64,000 nt of DNA, from NCBI RefSeq assembly GCF_023701525.1, contig NZ_JAMQAW010000066.1:1-64000 (forward strand). Direction: 5' to 3'. How positions within the stretch are numbered: the stretch's first letter is position 1; every line of letters begins with the position of its first letter. A program made the position numbers and the translations under genes. The stretch comes from Streptomyces albipurpureus (GTDB taxonomy: Bacteria > Actinomycetota > Actinomycetes > Streptomycetales > Streptomycetaceae). Shown here one piece after another: positions 27,223 to 36,240 of the stretch. The notes under the pieces are model-generated. The model saw nothing but the letters and a program-made list of their open reading frames with translations. It did not search any database and was not told where the DNA came from.

Positions 27223-27696
27223 ATGGATGCCCGCTTGAATCTCCTCGGCAACCCGGTCGCGGCCAAGGCACTGCGGCACGTCGTCTCGGCGAGCAAGGTT
27301 GTTTCGGACTCGACACTGCCGGCCGCGACCCAGGAGCTGGTGAAGATCCGCGCCAGTCAGATCAATGGCTGCGGCTTCTGCACCGACATGCACACCAAGG
27401 AGGCCACGCATGCCGGAGAGACCTCGACCCGCCTCAACCTGATCGCTGTCTGGCGGGAGGCGAAGGTGTTCACCGATGCCGAGCGCGCTGCGCTGGAGCT
27501 GACGGAACAGGGCACCCGCATCGCCGACGCGGCCGGTGGCGTCTCGGACGAGGCCTGGGCGAACGCCGCCAAGCACTATGACGAGGACCAACTCGCCGCC
27601 CTGATCTCACTCATCGCCCTCATCAACGCCCTCAACCGTCTGAACGTCATCATCCAGCAGCCCGCGGGCGACTACCAGATCGGTCAGTTCGGATAA
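27223..27696 (+). CDS. Carboxymuconolactone decarboxylase (AhpD-like) alkylhydroperoxidase
   Basis: The 157-residue protein has the CMD fold with the redox signature C50-GF-C53-TDMH57 (NGCGFCTDMHTKEATHAG). This is the AhpD-type CxxC plus His relay for peroxide reduction or thiol-disulfide exchange. The N-terminal LVKIRASQIN strand-helix and the C-terminal LISLIALINALNRLNV helix are typical of the trimer or hexamer-forming family. AAGGAG precedes the ATG at 27223, and the longer frame upstream is not protein-like. A hairpin terminator follows. Confidence 0.93.
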   Translation: MDARLNLLGNPVAAKALRHVVSASKVVSDSTLPAATQELVKIRASQINGCGFCTDMHTKEATHAGETSTRLNLIAVWREAKVFTDAERAALELTEQGTRIADAAGGVSDEAWANAAKHYDEDQLAALISLIALINALNRLNVIIQQPAGDYQIGQFG

Positions 27697-28079
27697 CCGG
27701 CGGTAGCGTCCTCCCGGCCCCCTCGCCGAGGTCCGGGGGCGTTGCCCTCGGCCCGGCGACCGGGATGACCGTACGCGTGTAGCGAGGACGAGCGGGCAGT
27801 GACTCTACGCATTGCCCGCTTGCCGAGGCTGCGTCCTCAACAGTCTTCAAGGGCTTTCACAGAAGGCGCAGAAGACGCGGGAGGCACCGGAGGAACACGT
27901 CTGTCAGCCCCAGGACCGCGTCCGCCCCGGGCCCGCCGCTTGCCCCAAGGTCTCGCGCTGACCTGACGGTCAAGGCCGGGCAAGGGCGAGCTCAGCCGAT
28001 GATGGGGCCAGCCGGCGACGTTTCGCGGGTGGCGGCGGATGCCGGGGCCCGCGGTAGCCCGCGGTCGTCCCGCTTGCGG
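27697..28079. other. Intergenic region between convergent genes
   Basis: Apart from the hairpin at 27791-27820, nothing was recognised in this stretch between the AhpD-like gene and the hypothetical gene at 28080. Confidence 0.5.
27791..27820 (+). terminator. Hairpin terminator after the AhpD-like gene
   Basis: AGCGGGCAGTG (27791-27801) pairs with CATTGCCCGCT (27810-27820) through 11 positions with one G-U pair, giving an 8-base loop about 95 bases after the stop. Confidence 0.65.
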
Positions 28080-28691
28080 CTATCGGCGGCGGTCCCGTTT
28101 CCGCTCGCTGCGCCGCAGGGCCCGGCGCTGCTTCCCCGGGAGGGTGGCGGCCAACTCCCCCACCAGGGAGACATCGTGGAACGTGCCGTGTCGGTTACCC
28201 CGGCACCACCACACCGGTGGACCGACCGTGTCTGTTTCGCCCTGGTACCAGTTGTCGGTGGTCCCTGCGGGGCGAGGGTGCATGCCGATGTGGTGTGTCG
28301 AGCAGATCGGCCAGACCTGCCGTAGCAGTTCGATGATGGTCTCCTGCGCCGCATCCGCGACCACGGACAGCACCAGCGCCGCGTCGTCCGGCTCTGGCGG
28401 GTCGCCCTCCTCCAGATCACACGCGTTGACCGAGTTGCCTTGCCAACGGCCGTCGGGCAGCGCCACATAGATCTGATCCCCATCGGTCGCGTCCCGGGTC
28501 ATCGGCCCCGCGGACGGGACGAGCATCAGTATCAGCTCATCCTGACCCGGCAGGGTCGCCGCCAGGTCGCGATTGACCACGGCGAGCGCGGCCTCCAACT
28601 TCGGCCACTGGCCTCCCTGGACCTGCCGGGGCTCTGAAAAGTGCTGCCAGTCATGACCAGGACCGATGCCAACGAACGGAAAGTAGTTCAC
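28080..28691 (-). CDS. Hypothetical protein
   Basis: The 203-residue protein begins MNYFPFVGIGPGHDWQHFSEP and ends in a very basic tail (KQRRALRRSERKRDRRR). The middle is acidic and helical (DPPEPDDAALVLSVVADAAQETIIELLRQVW), followed by HHIGMHPRPAGTTDNWYQGETDT and a Trp/Cys-rich VWWCRGN. No signal peptide or membrane segment is present. Codon use is that of a real gene, with GC-rich third positions throughout. I do not recognise the family. It is a single gene convergent with the AhpD-like gene. Confidence 0.75.
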   Translation of the reverse strand: MNYFPFVGIGPGHDWQHFSEPRQVQGGQWPKLEAALAVVNRDLAATLPGQDELILMLVPSAGPMTRDATDGDQIYVALPDGRWQGNSVNACDLEEGDPPEPDDAALVLSVVADAAQETIIELLRQVWPICSTHHIGMHPRPAGTTDNWYQGETDTVGPPVWWCRGNRHGTFHDVSLVGELAATLPGKQRRALRRSERKRDRRR

Positions 28692-28839
28692 TGATACATC
28701 ATCCCAGCCCTACCGTTCCTCGTAGGTGGCTGAGGGGTAGGCGAATCCACAGACTCGGGTAGGGGTTTCCCTCCCTCGCATGTCCTACCCCAGCAGTCCC
28801 TCGGATTGCTTCGCCGACCCAGCCCCGCTCAGAGCTCGC

Positions 28840-29511
28840 TCAGCCCGATGGTGACACCAGGCCCAACTCATAGGCGGTGATGACCAACTGAACCCGGTCA
28901 CGAGCAGGCAGCTTGGTGAAGAGGCGTCCCACGTGGGCCTTTGCCGTGGCCGGGCTGATGAAGAGCTCAGCGGCGATCTCCTTGTTCGACAGTCCGCGGC
29001 CCACGAGGATGAGCACCTCGCGCTCCCGTTCGGTGATGCCCTCGATCATGGGGTGTCGGGGCGCGGCGGCGGGCTCGGGGCGGGCGGCGAACTCCTCGAT
29101 CAGGCGGCGGGTCACGCTCGGCGCGATCAGGGCTTCACCAGCGGCGACCACGCGGATCGCGGTGAGGATGTCGTCCAGGTCCATGTCCTTGACGAGGAAT
29201 CCGCTCGCGCCAGCACGCAGCGCGCCGTAGACGGACTCATCGTCGTCGAACGTGGTGAGGACGAGCACCCGCGCCGTGCTGGGGCCTGCGGTGATCAGCC
29301 CGGTCGCCTCGATACCGTTCATACCGGGCATACGGATGTCCATGACGATCACATCGGGACGGACTTCCCCGGCGAGCCGGACCGCGTCGGCGCCCGTGCC
29401 AGCCTCCCCCACGATCTCCAGGCCCGCGCTGTTCGCCACGAGTACGCGCAGCCCGGCGCGTACCAGCGGCTGGTCGTCGACGAGTACGACACGCACAGGA
29501 GGGTGAGTCAT
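28840..29511 (-). CDS. NarL/LuxR-type response regulator
   Basis: The 223-residue regulator has a receiver domain (VRVVLVDDQPLVRAGLRVL) with phosphoacceptor D58 (VIVMDIRMP) and K108 (SGFLVKD), and a C-terminal LuxR HTH (ITEREREVLILVGRGLSNKEIAAELFISPATAKAHV, residues about 159-195). Its ATG overlaps the TGA of the upstream kinase gene. Its likely target is the divergent ABC exporter operon across the 133-bp gap beyond the kinase start. Confidence 0.95.
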   Translation of the reverse strand: MTHPPVRVVLVDDQPLVRAGLRVLVANSAGLEIVGEAGTGADAVRLAGEVRPDVIVMDIRMPGMNGIEATGLITAGPSTARVLVLTTFDDDESVYGALRAGASGFLVKDMDLDDILTAIRVVAAGEALIAPSVTRRLIEEFAARPEPAAAPRHPMIEGITEREREVLILVGRGLSNKEIAAELFISPATAKAHVGRLFTKLPARDRVQLVITAYELGLVSPSG

Positions 29512-30701
29512 CTCGTGCCCGCGGTGACCGGGAGCCGTGCCGCCACGCGGAAGCCGCCTTCGGGGCGGGGACCAGCGGTGAACTGGCCGTGCAGCAGGGT
29601 GGCCCGTTCGCGCATCCCCGTGATGCCGTATCCGGTGCCTGCGGCCCCGGGCCCGAGGCCTTCGTCGGTGATCTCGATGGACAGTTGGTCCTCCTGGTAG
29701 TCGATGATCACCTGGCACTCGTCTGTGCCCGCGTGGCGCACCACGTTGGTGATGCCCTCCTGAACGATGCGGTAGGCGGACAGTTCGACGTCGGCGGGTA
29801 GTGGGCGCCGCACCCCGAGCCACTCGACGGCGACTCTCACGCCGCCGTCCTCGATGGTTGCCACCAGCCGGTCGACGTCCGCCAGAACAGGCGCGGGCGC
29901 CTGGGGCGCCCCGTCCGGTTCGGCCTGGCGGAGAGTTCCCAACATGCGTCGCAGCCCGGCCAGGGTGTCCCTGCTGGTGGACTCGATGACGGCCAGTGCG
30001 TTGCGCGCCTCCCCCGGCTGGGCGTCGATGACCCGGCGGCCGGTGCCGGCCTGGATGGCGATAACGCCCATGCTGTGCGCGACCGTATCGTGCAGTTCGC
30101 GGGCGATCCGCAATCGCTCGGCGGTGACGGCCTGTACCGCGGCTTGGGCCCGCACCGTCTCCGCGTGGGCACGGCGTTCTTGAACGAGGTAACCCGTCAT
30201 CCAGGCGAGGGCGAGCAACAGGGCGAGCAACACAACACCAGAGACGAAGTCGTCCGACCCGGTCCGGTAGTAGCCTACGGCGGCGATCTGCACGGCGAGG
30301 GCCGAGACCGCGGCGACGAGCGCGGTCCGGCGCCTTTGGGTGGCGGCGATCCAGCCGACGGCGAGATCGGTCACCAGCGCCTGTAGATAGCCGATCTGCC
30401 ATGCGGGTCCCGACCCCCCGAACGGGTAGACCGCGGCCAGTTTGGAGGCCGCCATCAGCGTTGTGGCGAACGAACCGGCCAGTATCAGCGTCAGGGTCGG
30501 CAGCGGTCTGCGTCGAAGCAGGGGAAGGGTGAGAACCGCGAGTACGGTCGGCGGGAAGAGCCGGACGCCGGTGGGCTCGTGCTCGTTGAGCACCGCGACG
30601 TACAGCAGGATCGGGTAGGCGATGGCCCCGCACCAGGCCAGGGCCCGCGCCGCGGCCGGTGGTATGCGCCACGGGCGGGTGGCACGGGGTGAGTCGCTCA
30701 T
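29508..30701 (-). CDS. NarL-type two-component sensor histidine kinase
   Basis: The 397-residue kinase has several N-terminal membrane helices (residues about 15-170), a short coiled region and a HisKA_3 domain with H204 in LRIARELHDTVAHSMGVIAIQAG. The ATPase domain has the N-box QEGITNVVRHAG and the G-box GTGYGITGMRERATLL. It is coupled to the regulator gene by ATGA. The ATG at 30701 begins MSDSPRATRPW; the frame upstream overlaps the divergent ABC gene and is not real. Kinase/regulator pairs divergent from DrrA/BcrA-like exporters are typical of antibiotic or envelope-stress detoxification modules. Confidence 0.95.
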   Translation of the reverse strand: MSDSPRATRPWRIPPAAARALAWCGAIAYPILLYVAVLNEHEPTGVRLFPPTVLAVLTLPLLRRRPLPTLTLILAGSFATTLMAASKLAAVYPFGGSGPAWQIGYLQALVTDLAVGWIAATQRRRTALVAAVSALAVQIAAVGYYRTGSDDFVSGVVLLALLLALAWMTGYLVQERRAHAETVRAQAAVQAVTAERLRIARELHDTVAHSMGVIAIQAGTGRRVIDAQPGEARNALAVIESTSRDTLAGLRRMLGTLRQAEPDGAPQAPAPVLADVDRLVATIEDGGVRVAVEWLGVRRPLPADVELSAYRIVQEGITNVVRHAGTDECQVIIDYQEDQLSIEITDEGLGPGAAGTGYGITGMRERATLLHGQFTAGPRPEGGFRVAARLPVTAGTR

Positions 30702-30834
30702 GTGGTGATCATAGGTAGGGGCAGCAGCCCGGTGCATCGGCCCACGGGCGTACGCCCTGCGGCTACCCATGGGCCCCGAGGGTGTGGCCCTCGAACCGAT
30801 GCCGCACGGTCCGATCCACGGCACCGTGGGCCGG

Positions 30835-31746
30835 GTGATCGAAGTCAATGAACTGACGAAGCGATACGGCGCCACTACCGCCGTCGACGGCCTGACCTTC
30901 ACCGTCCGGCCCGGCCATGTCACCGGGTTCCTCGGCCCGAACGGCGCCGGCAAGTCCACCACTCTGCGGATGATCCTCGGCCTGAACACCCCCACCAGCG
31001 GGAGAGTCCTGGTCAACGGGCGACCGTTCCGCGGACTCCCTCGCGGACTGCGACACGCCGGGGCGTTGCTCGACGCCCATGATGTGCACGGCGGACGCAC
31101 CGCGCGGGCGCATCTGTCGGCCCTGGCGCACGGCAACGGGCTTCCGCGGCGCCGGGTGGAGCAGGTCCTGGACGAGGTGGGGCTGGCCTCCGCGGCCCAT
31201 CGCCGCGTCGGAGGGTTCTCACTGGGGATGAAGCAGCGACTGGGTATCGCCGTCGCCCTGCTCGGCGACCCGCCCGTACTGCTCTTCGACGAGCCGCTCA
31301 ACGGACTCGATCCGGATGGTGTGTTGTGGGTGCGCCGGCTGTTGCGGCAGCTGGCCGCGGAAGGCCGTACGGTGCTGGTCTCCAGCCATCTGATGGGCGA
31401 GATGGAGCACACGGCGCATCAGGTGATCGTCATCGGCCGGGGCGAGCTGATCGCCGCGGAGGGCCTTGCTGAGTTCGCCGTCCGCGGCGACCGCCTTGGG
31501 GTGGCCGTCCGGACACCCGACGTCGCCGGTCTGACGTCCGCCCTCGCCACGGAGGGGGCGACCGTCCAGCACGAACAGGACGGCTCGTGCACGGTGACCG
31601 GCCTGGGCGCGGAACGCATCGGCGAACTCGCCCTGCACGCCCGCATCCCACTGCACGAGCTCACCCCCCGGCACGCCTCTCTGGAGGAGGCCTTCATGGA
31701 GCTCACCGCTGACCGCGTCGAATACAACTCGGGAGAGGCACGATGA
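30835..31746 (+). CDS. ABC-2 type exporter ATP-binding protein
   Basis: The 303-residue ATPase has Walker A GPNGAGKST (34-42), the signature FSLGMKQRLGIA, Walker B VLLFDEPLNGLDPDG and the switch His in VLVSSHLMGEME. It has the C-terminal extension usual in DrrA/CcmA-type exporters. The GTG at 30835 starts the conserved part (VIEVNELTKRYG); it has no strong ribosome site, and in-frame starts upstream at 30769 or 30799 are possible. It overlaps the permease gene by ATGA. Regulation is likely by the divergent two-component system. Confidence 0.92.
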   Translation: MIEVNELTKRYGATTAVDGLTFTVRPGHVTGFLGPNGAGKSTTLRMILGLNTPTSGRVLVNGRPFRGLPRGLRHAGALLDAHDVHGGRTARAHLSALAHGNGLPRRRVEQVLDEVGLASAAHRRVGGFSLGMKQRLGIAVALLGDPPVLLFDEPLNGLDPDGVLWVRRLLRQLAAEGRTVLVSSHLMGEMEHTAHQVIVIGRGELIAAEGLAEFAVRGDRLGVAVRTPDVAGLTSALATEGATVQHEQDGSCTVTGLGAERIGELALHARIPLHELTPRHASLEEAFMELTADRVEYNSGEAR

Positions 31747-32630
31747 CCACCCAGACACAGACGATCACCGAGCGGCGGGTGTGCACAACGGATCTCGGCA
31801 CCCCTGCCCGGTTCCGCGATCTGCTCGCCGCCGAGTGGATCAAGCTGTGGTCGCTGCGTTCCAGCTACTGGGCACTCGGAGGCGGCGCGCTGACCGTCAT
31901 CGGGATCAATGTGAACTCCGCCCGGTCCAACGCCGACCGGCTGGCGGATCAGCCCCCACTGCCCCCTGCCCCGCCGCCCGGATTCCCCGACCTGCCGCAG
32001 ATGGTGTTCGATCCGCTGGCGACCGCCTTCGTCGACCCGGCCTGGCAGCTGCTCATGGTCATCGCCGGGAGCGTCGGCGCCATCGCGGTCTTCGGCGAGT
32101 ACACCAGCGGTCTCATCCGCACCACCTTCGCCGCCGTCCCAGCGCGCCGTGCGGTGATGACGGCCAAGGCGACCGTCCTGGCGGTGGTCATGCTGGCCCT
32201 CGGTGCCGTCGTGGCGGGCACCTCGTTCGGTGTGACCCAGGCGATCCTGCGAGACCACAACGGACTCTCCCTCAGCGACCCCGGAGCCCTGCGGGCAGTC
32301 GCGGCTTCCACGTTGCTCGCCCCGCTGTGTGCCTTCGTCGGCATGGCTCTCGGCGCCCTCATCCGGCACGCGGCGGGCACCGTCGCCGCGGTCGCCGGTG
32401 TGCTCCTCCTGTTGCCGGCGCTCTTCCAGGGCGAGACCTATCGGTGGGTCGCGGAGATCGGCGACGCCATGCCGCTCACCGCGTGGAACGCCCTGGTCCA
32501 GAACCCGGAGTCGAACGACGGCATGGGCCTGTATCCGGTGTCGGTCACCGAGGCGTGGAGCGTGTTCGGTGGCTGGTCGCTCGTTGCCGTGATCATCGCG
32601 GTGACCGTCGTGCACCGCCGCGATGTGTGA
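31743..32630 (+). CDS. ABC-2 type exporter permease
   Basis: The 295-residue membrane protein has about six helices. The N-terminus FRDLLAAEWIKLWSLRSSYWALGGGALTVIG is typical of ABC-2 permeases. A large loop (residues about 60-95, Pro-rich) follows, then LLMVIAGSVGAIAVFGEYTSGLIRTTFAAVP and three or more further helices ending SLVAVIIAVTVVHRRDV. It pairs with the upstream ATPase, presumably as a 2+2 exporter. Substrate unknown. It is convergent with cydC. Confidence 0.92.
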   Translation: MTTQTQTITERRVCTTDLGTPARFRDLLAAEWIKLWSLRSSYWALGGGALTVIGINVNSARSNADRLADQPPLPPAPPPGFPDLPQMVFDPLATAFVDPAWQLLMVIAGSVGAIAVFGEYTSGLIRTTFAAVPARRAVMTAKATVLAVVMLALGAVVAGTSFGVTQAILRDHNGLSLSDPGALRAVAASTLLAPLCAFVGMALGALIRHAAGTVAAVAGVLLLLPALFQGETYRWVAEIGDAMPLTAWNALVQNPESNDGMGLYPVSVTEAWSVFGGWSLVAVIIAVTVVHRRDV

Positions 32631-32734
32631 GCGTTGCGGACGAGTCCCACACCCGCGATGCCTGGGGTGGCACTGGCCTGTCCCCACCCTGGCTCATCCG
32701 CGAGCACGCCGTCCGGTGTCGCCCACCGCACTGG

Positions 32735-34468
32735 TTAGGTGGTGGCCGGCTGAGTGACCGTACGAATCCGGCCACCGTCGAGGGTCAGGACCTGGTCGGC
32801 CGCGGTGAGGCCCGACCGCGCATGGGTAACCAGAAGTGTGGTGCGTCCGCGGGTGGCGTCGAGGATGTCGGCGAGCACCGCGGCGGCCGTCTCCGGGTCC
32901 AGTCCATCGGTGGGTTCGTCCAGGACGAGGATCGGCGGGTCTGCGAGGAGTGCCCGGGCCAGGAGCAGGCGCTGGCGCTGGCCGCCCGACATCGTGGCTC
33001 CGTCCCCGCTGAGCAGGGTGTCCCAGCGGTTCGGCAGTGACTCGATCCAGTCGAGGAGCCGGGCCCTGCGGGCCACCGCGCACAACTCCGCGTCCGTGGC
33101 TTCGGGGCGGGCGAGAACCAGGTTGGCGCGGATCGTCGCATGGAAGACATGCGCGTCCTGGGTCACTCCGGTGATCACACGGCGGACGTCCGAGGCTGCG
33201 CACTCGCTGAGTTCGCGCGTCTCGCGACCGCCGACGCGGATGCTCCCGGCTTCGTACGGGACGAACCGCATGAGCGCCGCGATCAGCGTCGACTTGCCGG
33301 AGCCGCTGGCGCCGAGCAGGACGACCCGGCGGCCGGGCGGCAGTCGCAGGCTCACCCCGTCCAGGGCTGGAGCGCCACCGGGCCGGTGGCGCACGCGCAG
33401 GTTGGTGATGTCCACGCCCAGTGGCTCGTCAGTGGGAAGCAGGGCGGGGGTTGGCGGGTCGGTGACGGGGGGCGGTGTGTCAAGGAGGTCGGCGAGACGG
33501 CGAGCGGAAGCTCGCACTTCGGCGAGACAGCGGGCAGCGGATGGCAGCGGTGTGAGGGAATCGAAGGAGACCAGTGCGAGGACCGGGAGGACGGTGAGGT
33601 GCACGGCGGGCAGCGCACCGCCCGTGTGCGCCCGCAGCGCGAGCCAGGTGACGCCGACCAGCGCCCCGCCCTGGAGCAGCAGTACCACGGCTGAGGCGAG
33701 TGAGGTGGTCAGGGCCCGCTGGCGCTCCAGCGCGGCGAGCCGGGCGGAGGCCTGGTGGGACCGTTCCTCGGCGCGGCCCCGGGCGCCGTACGCGGCCAGG
33801 TCCGGGGCTCCTTGGATCGCGTCCACGGTGAGAATCGCGAGTTCGGCTCGGACCGCCTTCTCCTCGCGACCCGCACGGCGGGACAGCGTGAGCACCAGGC
33901 AGGGCACGAAGAGTCCCGCCACGATCAGGATCAGCCCGAGCAGGACGCCTGCCTGCGGAAGCAACACCGCGGCCGTTGTGGTGGCGGTGGCAGCGACCGC
34001 GCAGGCCGCGGCCACCGGGATCAGGACCCGCAGCAGCAGGTCCTGGGCGCAGTCCACGTCGTCGACGAGCCGGGTCAGCAGATCCCCGCTGCGAAAGGCC
34101 GGAGTGCCCGCGGGGGCCAACGGCACCAAGGCCTCGTACACCCGGGTGCGGAAGCCCGCGACGGCTCGCAGCACGCCGTCGTGGCCCAGTAGTCGGTCGG
34201 TGTAGCGCAGCACTCCTCGCCCCAGAGCCAGGGCGCGTACGGCGACGATCGCGATACTCACCGAGGCGAGTGGGGGTTGTTCGGCAGCGCGGGTGATCAG
34301 CCAGGCGGCGGTGGCCATCAGCGCGGCGGCAGCGAGGTCGCTGCCGGCCGATGCGAGCGCGGCGGGCAGCAGCCTGCGCCAGTACGGCAGGAGGTGGCGC
34401 AGCAAGCGGACGGTGGGGTGGGGCTCGGGTCCATGGGCGGGGGTGGTGACCTTGGAACAGGGGGTCAT
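32735..34468 (-). CDS. cydC: Cytochrome bd assembly ABC transporter subunit CydC
   Basis: The 577-residue half-transporter of the CydDC cysteine/glutathione exporter is needed to mature cytochrome bd. The N-terminal membrane domain (residues about 20-320, starting LLPYWRRLLPAALASAGSDLAAAALMATAAWLI) is followed by the nucleotide-binding domain: Walker A GASGSGKST, signature TMSGGQRQRLLLARALLA, Walker B ILVLDEPTDGLD. The ATG at 34468 overlaps the restored cydD stop (ATGA). In several streptomycetes cydD and cydC are one fused gene; here they are separate. It is the last gene of the cyd operon. Confidence 0.93.
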   Translation of the reverse strand: MTPCSKVTTPAHGPEPHPTVRLLRHLLPYWRRLLPAALASAGSDLAAAALMATAAWLITRAAEQPPLASVSIAIVAVRALALGRGVLRYTDRLLGHDGVLRAVAGFRTRVYEALVPLAPAGTPAFRSGDLLTRLVDDVDCAQDLLLRVLIPVAAACAVAATATTTAAVLLPQAGVLLGLILIVAGLFVPCLVLTLSRRAGREEKAVRAELAILTVDAIQGAPDLAAYGARGRAEERSHQASARLAALERQRALTTSLASAVVLLLQGGALVGVTWLALRAHTGGALPAVHLTVLPVLALVSFDSLTPLPSAARCLAEVRASARRLADLLDTPPPVTDPPTPALLPTDEPLGVDITNLRVRHRPGGAPALDGVSLRLPPGRRVVLLGASGSGKSTLIAALMRFVPYEAGSIRVGGRETRELSECAASDVRRVITGVTQDAHVFHATIRANLVLARPEATDAELCAVARRARLLDWIESLPNRWDTLLSGDGATMSGGQRQRLLLARALLADPPILVLDEPTDGLDPETAAAVLADILDATRGRTTLLVTHARSGLTAADQVLTLDGGRIRTVTQPATT

Positions 34469-36197
34469 GGGTCCACCAGTCCTTGCTTGGGTGCCGGTTG
34501 GGGGTGAGTGAGGCTGCCTGCTCGTACGGTGATGATCCGGTCGGCGTGGGGCAGCAGGCTCGTGCGATGTGCGACCACGACCGAGGTTCGGCCGTGCATC
34601 AGGCGGACCGTGGCACGCGTGACGGCGGCCTCGCTCTCGGGGTCGAGGTGGGCGGTCGGTTCGTCGAGGAGTAGTACGGGGGCGTCCAGGAGGAACGCGC
34701 GGCCAGGGCGATTCGTTGGCGCTGACCCGCGGAGAGTCCGGCGCCGTGCTCGCCGAGCACGGTTGCGTACGCCTGTGGCAGTTCCTCGATGAAGCGGTCG
34801 GCACAGGCGGCGCGGGCCGCCTGCCGGACCTCGGCGTCACTCGCGCCGGGGCGTCCGAGGCGAATGTTGTCCGCGACGGTCTCCGCGAACAGATGGGGAC
34901 GCTGGGGCACCCACGCCACCTGGGCGCGCCAGCCGTCGATGTCGAGGTGGGCGAGGTCGGTGGCACCGACGGCGACCCGGCCCGCCCCTGGGGCCGCGAA
35001 GCCGAGGAGTACCGCCAGGAGTGTGGACTTGCCCGCGCCGCTCGGGCCGACCACCGCGATGTGTTCGCCTGGGCGGATGGAGAGGGAGACGTTGAGCAGG
35101 GCCGGTGCCGATCGGCCCGGGTACCGGACCGTGACCTGGTTCAGGTGCAGCTGGGCCGTGCGGGCATCGGGCGCCGGAGCGCGGGCCATGGGCGTGAACG
35201 CGCCTCCAACTCCACCAGCCCCGCCGACGAAACCGGGGGTGTCGGGGGTGTCGAGGATCGTGAAGACTCGCTCGGCCACGGCGATGCACTCGGCGCTGTC
35301 GTGGAATGCCGCGCCCGCCGCACGCAGCGGCAGATAGGCCTCGGGGGCGAGGAACAGGATGATCAGGGCGGTACGCAGGTCCGTGTCACCGTCGAGCAGC
35401 CGCAGCCCGACCGGGACGGCCACCAGCGCCACGGAGAAGGTGGCGACCGTCTCCAGGACGAGGGAAGAGAGGAACGCCACCCGCAGTGTCCGTAGGGTGG
35501 CACGCCGGTGAGCGTCGGCCATCTCGCCGACCACCCGGGTCTGGTGCCGCTCGCGGCCGAATGCGCGGAGCGTCGGGAGGCCGGCCACAACATCCAGGAA
35601 GTGGCCGCCCAGCCGTGCGAGCAACCCCCACTGCCGGGCGGTGCGTTGGGCGGTGTGCCGGCCGACCAGCGCACCGAAAGCGGGGATCAGTGGCAGCGTC
35701 ACAACAACGATCAGGGCCGAGACCCAGTCGATCCACGACAGCCAGCCGACGATCGCGAGTGGGACCACCGCGGTGGCCGTCATCGTGGGCAGGTAGCCGA
35801 CGATGTAGGGGTCCAGGGCGTCGAGGCCACGGGTGATCAGCGTGGCCGTCTCGCCGTGTCGGCGGGCCGCTGAGCGCAAGGGGCTGGTGTGCCGCAGCCG
35901 GCCGGTGATCCGGTCGCGCAGTGCGCGCTTCGCGTCGGCCGCTACGCACTGTGCAAGCACTCCACGGGTCCAGGTCAGCAGTGCACGCAGCCCTGCCGCG
36001 ACGCCCAGTGAGGCCAGCGTCGCGGTCGGGAACCCGTGTCCGGCGAAGCCGTCCGCGAGCACACTCGCCAGCAGGCTCGCCTGGACGATGACGAGTGCCG
36101 CGCCCGCCAGCGCCAGGGCTGTGGAGAGCGTCATATGGCGCCCCAGTGATGGCAGTTCCCGTATGAGGCGGCGTTCGACGGGACTCAACGGTCTCAT
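34465..36197 (-). pseudogene. cydD: Cytochrome bd assembly ABC transporter subunit CydD, single-base frameshift
   Basis: The intact part shows the membrane domain (residues about 20-320) and an NBD with Walker A GPSGAGKST and signature LSAGQRQRIALA. Near 34701 one G:C pair appears to be missing. The frame then reads ARSSWTPPYYSS and stops at 34599 (532 residues). In the next frame the expected sequence resumes exactly, with AFLLDAPVLLLDEPTAHLDPES, SVVVAHRT and on to a TGA at 34465 overlapping the cydC ATG. Restoring one base gives 577 residues. As written, Walker B and the switch His are lost. A sequencing or assembly error and a recent mutation are equally compatible with the sequence. Confidence 0.88.
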
Positions 36198-36240
36198 CCG
36201 GGGCCCTCTCGTGACTCGTCGCGGTTCAGTGTTCAGCGGT

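Noticed and set aside
32631..32734. Hairpin between the ABC permease and cydC ends
   Set aside because: The best pairing (CCTGGGGTGG against CCCACCCTGG) has several mismatches, so a terminator cannot be claimed.
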